Part shown: positions 1 to 8,700 of the stretch, in pieces
Numbering within the stretch: position 1 is the first letter of the stretch
How the letters are laid out: every line of letters begins with the position of its first letter
IMG/VR virus record: IMGVR_UViG_3300030419_003714
Location: 1-50,700 of that record
Length of the DNA stretch: 50,700 bases
From: a virus
Strand: one strand, 5' to 3'
The notes under the pieces: model-generated
What the model saw: the letters and a program-made list of their open reading frames with translations, nothing else
Told to the model about the DNA's origin: nothing
Database searches by the model: none
Program-made: the position numbers and the translations under genes

Positions 1-1095
1 AGTCTACACTATAATCCTTTGTCCATATTTTTGTATAGTCTGCAGAATAATCTTCAGCATAATTTTTTGTATATGTTTTATTATAATCTACACTATAATC
101 TTTTTCCCAATCCTTTGCCCAAATCTTAGTATAATTTTTAGCATAAGAAACAGTCCATGCTTTAGTATAAATTTTAGTATACGCTGTACTATAATCTTTC
201 TCATATGTTTTGTTATACTCACCTTGATAAATTACAGCATAATCTTTAGACCATACTTTAGTATAATCTACACTATAATCTTTCTCCCACATTTTAATAT
301 AATCTGCACTATAGTCTTTCGACCACACTTTAGTGTATTCTGTAGAATAATCTTTGTCCCAATCTTTAGACCATATCTTAGTATATGCTTTGTTGTAATC
401 TTTAGACCATACTTTAGTATAATCTGTTGAGTAATCTGCAGAGTAGGCTTTTACGTAACTCTTAGTCCATATCTTTGTATAAACTTTATCGTAAGCCTTT
501 GTATAATCTTTTTCATATGTAACTGTAAAGACATCGCCTTCGCCATCTTCATATGCTTTTGTATACCCTTTAGTATATGTCTTTTCCCAAAGTTTTGTAT
601 AATCAACAGAATAGTCTTTATCGTAAGTCTTTTCCCAATCCTTAGACCATATCTTGGTATAGACAGTTGTATAGTCTTTTGAATATGTTTTAGTATAATC
701 AGTAGAGTAATCAGTTGAATATGTTTTTGTCCATATCTTAGTATAGTCTGTTGAATAATCTTTTGTCCATACTTTAGTATATGAAGCACCATAACCTTTT
801 GTCCATATCTTAGTATAAACTTTATCATAATCCTTTGACCATATTTTTGTATAGTCACCAACATATTGCTTGACATAATTTTTTACATAACCCTTAGACC
901 AATCTTTACTATAATCAGCTTCATAATCAGTTCCACCATATTCTTTAGTATAAACTGTTGTATAGTCAGTAGCGTATGCTTTTGTCCATATCTTTGTATA
1001 TGCTTTATTATAATCTGTTGCATAGTCCTTCGACCAAATTTTTGTATAGACAGCAGTATAATCTTTAGACCAAATTTTTGTATAAGTGGCACTAC
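1..1095 (-). repeat. Coding tandem array of 12-bp/36-bp aromatic repeats
   Basis: The plus strand shows a recurring pattern of the type 'ccatactttagtataatc' at multiples of 12 bp, continuing to the left edge. Translated in the minus frame opening at 1600, each 12 bp is one tetrad [YW]-x-[K/x]-x. The DNA copies are diverged at third positions while the aromatic and Lys positions are kept. This points to selection on the protein rather than a recent DNA expansion. Confidence 0.8.
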
Positions 1096-1600
1096 CAGCA
1101 AAATTTTCTGATGTTGTATAAATCTTAGTATATGTTTTACTATAATTACCATCAGTTGTATAAGTTGCAGCACCTTCATAGTTAACATCACCAACATAAG
1201 TTTTATTATAGTCTCTAAGACCAATACTATAATTACCAGTTGCATCTGAAAAGACAGTTGAGAAATTAATAAATGTATCTTGTGCGTATTGTTTTAGATA
1301 TTCTAAACCACCCATAAAGGATGTGTTACCAGCCCATTGTTTGGTATAGTTTGTTAAAGCAATACCAACCCAAATTTTATTATAAACTGCTGTGTAAGGA
1401 ACTTCAGCTGCATATACTTTTGCAAAGCCATGTAGAACAGTAGATGTATCTTTTAACCAGTTACCAGTATAACCACCATACGTACCTTCGTAAGCGGTAC
1501 TATAAGAAGTCAAAGGGGTATGCGCAGTCGTACTTAGATACGACCGAACAAACTTTTCCTCTGCTCCTGTATATGATGATGCATACTGTCTAGTGGCCAT
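1..1600 (-). CDS. Tail-fibre-like protein with aromatic tetrapeptide repeats (partial, runs off the left edge)
   Basis: Reading the minus strand from the ATG at 1598-1600 gives an uninterrupted frame of about 533 codons to the window edge, so the C-terminus is missing. The first ~165 residues are mixed sequence rich in Gly, Thr, Tyr and Asn. From about residue 170 the protein becomes a near-perfect 4-residue periodic array with Tyr or Trp in position 1 and usually Lys in position 3 (YTKI-WSKD-YSTD, YTKV-WSKD-YNKA and so on), often grouped into 12-residue blocks (36 bp). I estimate 80-90 tetrads. Only a few spots break the register, for example an acidic EDGEGDVF stretch. It follows the S74 and small fibre genes by 12 bp, so a fibre or tail-appendage role is inferred from position. 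I do not recognise a named family. Other minus-strand frames here also look repetitive, but they are shadows of this array. Confidence 0.8.
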   Translation of the reverse strand, partial: MATRQYASSYTGAEEKFVRSYLSTTAHTPLTSYSTAYEGTYGGYTGNWLKDTSTVLHGFAKVYAAEVPYTAVYNKIWVGIALTNYTKQWAGNTSFMGGLEYLKQYAQDTFINFSTVFSDATGNYSIGLRDYNKTYVGDVNYEGAATYTTDGNYSKTYTKIYTTSENFAGSATYTKIWSKDYTAVYTKIWSKDYATDYNKAYTKIWTKAYATDYTTVYTKEYGGTDYEADYSKDWSKGYVKNYVKQYVGDYTKIWSKDYDKVYTKIWTKGYGASYTKVWTKDYSTDYTKIWTKTYSTDYSTDYTKTYSKDYTTVYTKIWSKDWEKTYDKDYSVDYTKLWEKTYTKGYTKAYEDGEGDVFTVTYEKDYTKAYDKVYTKIWTKSYVKAYSADYSTDYTKVWSKDYNKAYTKIWSKDWDKDYSTEYTKVWSKDYSADYIKMWEKDYSVDYTKVWSKDYAVIYQGEYNKTYEKDYSTAYTKIYTKAWTVSYAKNYTKIWAKDWEKDYSVDYNKTYTKNYAEDYSADYTKIWTKDYSVD

Positions 1601-1612
1601 TTAATTATCCCA

Positions 1613-1909
1613 CTAACTGTATGTCTGATACCAGATGTCACCATTTGCCCCACCTGATGGAGCGCTCGTACTAACGGTAACCGCATAAGCACCGTCATGG
1701 GATCCATCAAATGTTCTTGCAGTGAAGGATGAACTTAATGCATTATTAACTGTGGCTGTGGCCAGACCTTTTGTATCAACTGTGAGTGTAACACCATTAG
1801 CTCCAGAGCCGTATGTTCCATCTACACCTGATACTGTTGGAAGGGTGCCGGATTGTACGTTAGCTGTGCTGTTGACAATCTCAACATTATTAACCTTGAG
1901 TGCGCCCAT
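1613..1909 (-). CDS. Small fibre-associated structural protein
   Basis: This 98-residue protein begins MGALKVNNVEIV and is rich in Val, Thr, Gly, Ser and Asn, as expected for a beta-rich phage fibre or baseplate decoration protein. The C-terminal APSGGANGDIWYQ motif resembles the 'APS-G-GD-W' ends common in phage tail-fibre and virion proteins. The ATG at 1907-1909 is preceded by a good ribosome binding site (AAGGAGAG on the minus strand). The start lies inside the last 20 bp of the S74 gene, which implies coupled translation. The next gene, the aromatic-repeat fibre, begins 12 bp later. No enzymatic motif is visible and the exact role is unknown. Confidence 0.6.
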   Translation of the reverse strand: MGALKVNNVEIVNSTANVQSGTLPTVSGVDGTYGSGANGVTLTVDTKGLATATVNNALSSSFTARTFDGSHDGAYAVTVSTSAPSGGANGDIWYQTYS

Positions 1910-2570
1910 CTATCTCTCCTTTTAATTCTTCGACGTCTTGTTTTAAACTTTTGACTGCATCTATGAGTAAAGGAATTAGAGATTGATATTTTACAGCTAA
2001 CTTACCGTCTTCTCTTTCGCTGACCAAATATGGAAGAACCTGTTCTACTTCTTGAGCTATAACACCAATATCAGTTTGATCCTTTCTATGATCATCTACA
2101 TTCCATTCAAATAAATATCCATTTATCTGTTCAAGTATTTCCCATGTATCTGGAATAGCTCTTACATTAATTTTTAAAGTTTCATCAGAAGTATAGTTTG
2201 CTTCAACATCTCCAAAAGCTCTTACGTTATTTGCATAAACATTACCCCATGCTTTTGTTGCTGTGCCTAAATCTAATGTTAGGTTAGCACTAGGATGTGT
2301 AGCAGAAGCTATAGTTAAATTAGCAGAAGCTGATGTTGTTCCACCTCTCAATTGTGTATTAGCAATTAGATAATCACTAGAAAAATAACCATTAACATGA
2401 CCATTACCAGTTGTCTCAGCATGGTTTGTGCCACTAGGTTGGGACACAGCAGCTGTAGTTATAACAACAGTGCTCATATCATAGGTAATACGATTAGTAA
2501 GATCAACCCACTCTGTAAATGTATCTGTAGTTGGGGCTACATTAGCACCGGTGTATGTAGTTTTAGCCAT
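1890..2570 (-). CDS. Fibre protein with C-terminal peptidase S74 (intramolecular chaperone) domain
   Basis: This is a 226-residue protein. Residues 1-125 are a beta-rich, Thr/Asn/Ala-rich segment ending in an AWGNVYANNVRAFGDV spacer typical of phage fibre ends. Residues ~127-215 match the S74 intramolecular chaperone: the SDETLK box (Ser128, Asp129, Lys133), GYLFEWN, DIGVIAQEVEQVLPYLV, then YQSLIPLLIDAVKSLKQDVEEL as a C-terminal helix. In characterised family members the domain trimerises the fibre and then cuts itself off just before the Ser, using a Ser-Lys pair; both residues are present, so autocleavage after Thr127 is expected by homology. The gene sits between the DUF4815 protein and the repeat fibre. 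It is short for a fibre, so it may be a tip protein or may help neighbouring fibres fold. Confidence 0.85.
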   Translation of the reverse strand: MAKTTYTGANVAPTTDTFTEWVDLTNRITYDMSTVVITTAAVSQPSGTNHAETTGNGHVNGYFSSDYLIANTQLRGGTTSASANLTIASATHPSANLTLDLGTATKAWGNVYANNVRAFGDVEANYTSDETLKINVRAIPDTWEILEQINGYLFEWNVDDHRKDQTDIGVIAQEVEQVLPYLVSEREDGKLAVKYQSLIPLLIDAVKSLKQDVEELKGEIDGRTQG

Positions 2571-2778
2571 TTGTTCCTCTAAGTATACTATGCAACATTT
2601 GTTTTATTTCGTGCATATCTTGTTTCAAATCAGTAACATCTTGTACTAGATCGTTAGCTTTTTTATCATGCTCTCTCTTCGCTTTATACATTTTAAATGC
2701 AGTTCTATCAGTATTTATAACTGCCTGAGAATTAGTATCACGTACCAGGTTTTTTTCTTCTGTTGCTACTCTAGTCAT
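2563..2778 (-). CDS. Small coiled-coil protein in the tail-fibre cluster
   Basis: This is a ~71-residue charged helical protein starting MTRVATEEKNLVRDTN. Its C-terminal half (roughly residues 33-67, DKKANDLVQDVTDLKQDMHE) shows heptad spacing of Leu, Val and Met typical of a coiled coil. An in-frame GTG at 2787 would add three residues and overlap the stop of the DUF4815 gene; the ATG at 2778, just after that stop, is preferred. Its stop region overlaps the S74 gene start by 8 bp. Similar small helical proteins accompany fibre genes in marine T4-like phages, but no function is known to me. Confidence 0.6.
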   Translation of the reverse strand: MTRVATEEKNLVRDTNSQAVINTDRTAFKMYKAKREHDKKANDLVQDVTDLKQDMHEIKQMLHSILRGTNG

Positions 2779-2779
2779 A

Positions 2780-5700
2780 CTATACACTCAATGCTATTGC
2801 TCTGTAATCTTTTACAGCTGGGACTGTTGATATATCGTCAGTTAATAATACTATCTTAATAGCAAATACTTTGTATGTTGCAAATTTTGTTCCACCGCTA
2901 TTATAATAAGTAACTACTTTATCGTTTTGTGGATCTTTAAATGCTGTTTGTGGTAGATCAACTGTTGCTATATTAGCACCTGTATTATTTGCAAAATTAA
3001 CTGCTTCATCTAATACAATTACTGTACTATTAGAAGATGCTACAGTTGATATTTGATAATCAGTAATTGGATCGCTATTTGTAACCTTAACCACTTTACC
3101 AGCAGTTATTGTACTCGAAATATCGCTTGCTGTAGTAATAGTTGTGTTGCCGTATGTTTGACCTTTTTCAACAAATGTACTTGCAGGTGTTTGAGGTATC
3201 TGATATGTATATTCACGATAATCAAATCTGTTATCATCATTACTTCTCTCATCACTTCCTATTAGTTCTAACTCAGTCCAATGTCTATCATTAAATATAT
3301 CTGTATCAAGTTCATTTAAAATTTTAGCAAATACTTTGATATCACAATTATCAGCACCTGGTTTGAATGCAGTTAAAAATACTCTCAAATCTTCTGCATC
3401 TAAACCATCATCAAGTGTAACTACTCGAGAAACATATTTACTATCTGCATTACCGGTATTCAAATGTTCGTTTGTAGTATCATTATCAACAATATTTTCA
3501 TACAACAACGAACCAAGTGATGAAGTATCAATAGCTGGTGATACAGTATTAGAACCTGAGTCCAGCGTAAAGTATTGTTTCCACTTACCTGTCAAATCAT
3601 TACTTCTACTTTTAACCACTACTTCATCTTTAAAATAATTTCTATTGTTAGTTTTGAATGCTGTATTACCACTATCGCCTGATGCAGTATTTGCATGAAC
3701 TTTCATGGTTGTACTAGTTGTTGTTGGTTCTATTTTATACAACAATGGTTCAAAGTGACTTACTTTTTGGTTGTTAATCGATTCTATAGTAGCATTAGCT
3801 CCTGAGTCTGAACCTATAACTGAGGCCCCAGAAGCAAATTTAAATGTACTATTTGTAGCTTGTGACTCATCCAAATGTAAAAACTTATTTATACTATCAT
3901 AGAGGAAAACTTTACCAGTAACTGTATGGTGAGCAGCTATACCGGTTGTATTAGCGATTTGTGGAAACCCTTTTAATATTAAACTAGTTGCATTGGTTAC
4001 ACTGTTAATTTGTACAGTATCTTGAGCTGTACTATTTGAAAATGTAATAAATTGACCAGCAGCATATTCAGTATCAAATGCAGTACCAGTTCCTGTTACA
4101 ACATTATTGGATGTTGATATTACTACTGTACCTGTTGTTTGGGCTGATGCATTAGATTGGAATACTATTTCTCCATGTTTAAACACACCATTAATACTAT
4201 TAACAGTAAAATATTCATAATCTTTATTTTGTACTGAAACCGTTCCAGTAGTTGATGAAAAATCAGCTCTATATAAAGTAAATTTAATATCCTCGTCAAT
4301 ATTTGGTTCCCAAGCAGCATCATCTGTTGATAAGAACATTGATCCTTTAAAACCATCTTGATTAACTGGTTGACTATTAAATACATCTTTTCCACCAGTT
4401 TTTGAAGTCCAAACTATATAATCTGGATTAAAATTATCAGGTTCGATTACTATAGTATATTGTTCACCTTTATTTAAATATACTGGAGATTTAAATGTTA
4501 CAACTGTTGCTGTTTGAGCATCAGAGCTTATATTAACTTCTGATTGTTTTAAATGCACTCTACTAAATGGTAATACGTCTGGCGAAGGATATCCATTAAA
4601 AGTTTTACGAATTGTAACAGTAACACCTAACGATTCGTGTTTTTGTTTAAAGAATAAATCCATTTTTGTTATATACATTCCACTATGAATAATTTCATCA
4701 CCAATAGCAGTGAATGTTTGAGCAATTGGATCTTTGTTGTGTACTAAGAATCCGTTTGCAAAATATTCGTGATCACCATCTAATTCAAAATTATATATTT
4801 TTGTATCATTAGGTACTTCTTTTGTACCAATAGTTTCTATTATTGTATCATTACCATTGTGACCAATAATAGTATCACCAACTCGTAATTCACCAATAGC
4901 TCCAATATGATATTTTTGGCTGGCCATTTTTGCATTGATAGCTTTCCAACCATCTGGTGTTTTTAAAGGATGGTCTTCAGTGAAGAAATAATCACCACCA
5001 TTGATAGAACCTAATTTTCTTCCACCAGTAGTACCTGAATTTTGAAGTTTTAAGACTTCATTAGTACCACCATCGTGTCTATGAACTTTATCTCCAACGA
5101 CAACATCTTCAATATTCTTTTTGGTGTGGCCATCCATTATTATTTTGGTACCTTTTACAAAACAGGTGCCCACGCCGGTGCCGGCCGTGCCGGTGCCATT
5201 GCCGGGATTGAAGCCACCCCCAAATTGCGGTTGAGGTGGGTTTGGTGGTATATTTGTTACGGTACGATTTACTAATGTTTCTCTACCCTCAACCTCAGTT
5301 TCACGTCTAATATTTATATCCGTAGCTGTTCTTCTTCTTGCAAAATCAGTTGCTCTAGTTGTTAATGTAAGATCAGATTTATCGGCACTGAAGTTATAAG
5401 CATTATATGCAGCTTCTGCACTGGATATTGCAGACTCTTGAATATCACTAAACGTATCTACATCTGCTACAGCTAAAGCTCTTTCACCTACAAAGAATGT
5501 TCCTTGAGGTATTTCAAAAATACCAAACAAATCACCAGTACTATTAGAAACAAGATTTGCTCCTTTGACTCCAGTTGGATGAAAATTATCTCTTTCAACA
5601 CTCAAACCATCTGGAACTGTAGCTGGTCTTGTATTAGCATTTACATCTGTTTTATCAAAGAATACATAATGTCTTTTATTTGGTCTTAAACCATAACAAT

Positions 5701-8700
5701 GAAAATGTATAGTTTGTTCTCTTATAAACGGTGAGAAAGATATGTCCGTTACAAACTCTCCAACTTCCCTATGTGTTGTAGAAGTATCTCCATGAAATAA
5801 ATTTCTGCTTTCTGTTTCTGTAATTTCTCTCTCTATTTCAAATGAGTCTGTTCGTATAGTATCAGTTATACGTTGACCACCTCTTGTTCGTGAATCTGTT
5901 CTATTTGTTGAATTAACCAACCGTTCACCAATTACTTCATTAACTATATCAAGTCTTGTATCATGTAATGATGTTATTTCATTCAAAGCAGAAGCCAATG
6001 AAAGAGCTGAAGATGATAAATCTAAATCAATATTGATTTCGCCTTGAGGATTGTTTCTAGTCTCATAAAAATTATCATAGTTAGGATATAAATCCATTTC
6101 ACCAACAAAATTCCAAAATCTTTGGGAAGCAGAACGTGATGTTGTTGCAAAACGTTGTTCAAGTACTTTCTTATCTGTATAATCTAATGTAACTAAATCA
6201 CCTGTTTTTTTAGTATTACTATGTGATACTACATCTAAATCTATTTTATATTGTCTATGTCTTGGTACTAATGTTTGTTCAGTCTTGTTAATTGCTGCTT
6301 TATAATCGTTTTGTAATACTGAAGCAACAGAAAAATCTTTAAACGAATCAACCAAGAAACCTTGTTTAAATCTATCAACAGCATTATTTGATTCTGCTGG
6401 TATAACTAAATCCATAGTTTGTTTTTCTAACATATTCAATGAACTATAATATTCAAGACGATTAATTCTTTTATCAATTTGGCCTATATCTTCCATAGTA
6501 TAACGTCGAGGTTGTTTAGATGAAACAGTTACACCATAATCAATTCTCTGATCACTTACTGCCTCTTGCATACTAAGTGTAGGATATACTGGTAAGGTAA
6601 CAACACCAAGAGTCAAAGAACCTTTTCTTGTTTCCGGAGCTGAAGGTGTTTCTCCTGGTATACCAGTTATTACTTCCATAGAAGCATCAGGATTAAGAAG
6701 AACACGATCTATTCTAGGCATATAATATTGATAATCAAACACAAAGTTTTCATTTGGAGTAGCTATAGCATGATCACTTGCTGCAAAACTTTCAGTTGCA
6801 CTTGGATTAACTGTTGCAGCAGAGGCGGTTGTTTGTTGATCAGCTGTGTTAGCACAATATGGTCTAAAGTCAATTGCATTTCTTAAATCAACACTTTGAC
6901 CATCTACTGGTGATATAAAAGTTGGTATTTCTTGTGTTTTAATAAATTCATTTGTACTATTAGCTTCTGTATCATTTACAGGATAAGAATCTATATTAAA
7001 AAATCCTTTACCACCACCTGATGTGTCTTGTTTAAAATGCCTAACTTTTGCAACAAGTCTATCTGTTGATATTAATGTAACTGAGTTACCTGTGTTAGCT
7101 CCTAACTTTGCTAAACCATAAAAGCCATCTTTTTGACCTGTATTAATACTAAAGTTAGTTGTTTTATCTACTACAGTAGCATTTGCAGCTGTAGTTCCAT
7201 CCCAAAATGTATTATTACCAACAAAAACTGCTAATACATCATGTACATCTGGAATTCCTAACGAATAAGTACCAGTTGTTGTAGCACTATGACTTGCACA
7301 ATTAATTTTTACAAAAGATGTTGCAAGTGTCTTTTGGATTGGAGGTGCACTTGTCTTTTTAACATTATAGTATACATGCACTGGCAATGTTTGAGAACCA
7401 TGAAGTGCTTTACCTCTTGTTGCATTGATAGTTACAGTATTTGAATTACTACCTATGTAAACATTGGCAGCTGAATTATCAAAAATATTAATTGGCATAT
7501 CAACTGGGAAATAACGAGCGTGAGTTTTACCTGACACACTTGCACCAAAGTTGTTTGCTGTTACCATTAATGTATTATTAACAACAGATGTAATTCTATG
7601 AGTGTTTGCAGAATTAACTGTTATGAAATCTCCTACTTCATACTCAGCTGTAAATGTAGTACTTGAACCTGTTACATTGCCTTGGCCACTTGTTACAGCT
7701 ACTGTTCCAGTTAATGATACTGTTTGTGCTGTGTTATTATTTGCAACAATGATCCAATCTTTTTCTTGTGTTTCATTTAAAAAGGCTTCAGCGGTGTAAG
7801 GAAATGTTTCTGTTCCAGATACAGTAAATGTGATAGAACCATTTGTTGCAATAGACCCATCTGTCTTTGCTGTTCTGTATATAAATTGGTTATTGGATAT
7901 ACCATCAATACTTGCTGTTTTAATTCCTTCACGACCAATTGATGTGACTAGTTGTCTAAAATTTGTTTCTTTTAATGCTGCTTGATTATCATCATTTAAT
8001 ACAACATCAGCGATACCTTCAGCATTATACCATATGGATCTTACATCTTGATATCGTTTACCTTGGTTCATATTAACATCAAACAAATACAATCTGTATT
8101 GACCAGATGGTGTACCTGGTGTATTCTTTTCATAAACAGCTGATCTTATTTTAGCTGTACCAAGAATGTTCCCGGTAAATGAAGGACTTGTTCCTGTTAT
8201 AACTGTTGAGTTAGATGTATCAGGAACAGTTGGTACATCTGTACCTAATGAAGTTGAAATTCTATTACTAGCACCATCAAGTAATTTAACTTCGGCCGCA
8301 TGATTAAATGCAAAATGCCCAACTAACTCATCAACTTCTTGGTATTGACCATAATTAGTTGTAATAAGAGCAGATGAAACATTTTTTGTTGTTGTAGCTT
8401 TCTCGACTGGTAATGATGTTGTACCAAGTGTTTCAGTTCTAAACCCTCCAACATAACCCTTACCTGGGCCGACTGTTATATTAAGATGTGTTGTGTTACT
8501 AGCAATGTTATCTGAAGCTACTGTAAATGGCTTTACAATGTAATTACCGCTTTCCTCTCTTGTTCGTCTTGCTAATGTATCACCTAATTTATTAAGTTCT
8601 GTACTACCTTTTTGAATAATTGGTGTACCATTTGCCCATCTTTGAATAATAAAGAAGTTATTTGTTGATTCAGCATTAGTTACCGTATTAACAACAAGAG

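Noticed and set aside
451-1245. Two minus-strand repetitive frames (451-876 and 883-1245) inside the fibre array
   Set aside because: They are out-of-frame readings of the same 12-bp repeats, with Gln/Ile-rich nonsense composition; the real frame opens at 1600 and runs through both.
4736-5164. A full splicing intein with homing endonuclease
   Set aside because: The insert is only ~143 residues, with no LAGLIDADG or HNH block, and the residue after His-Asn is Lys.
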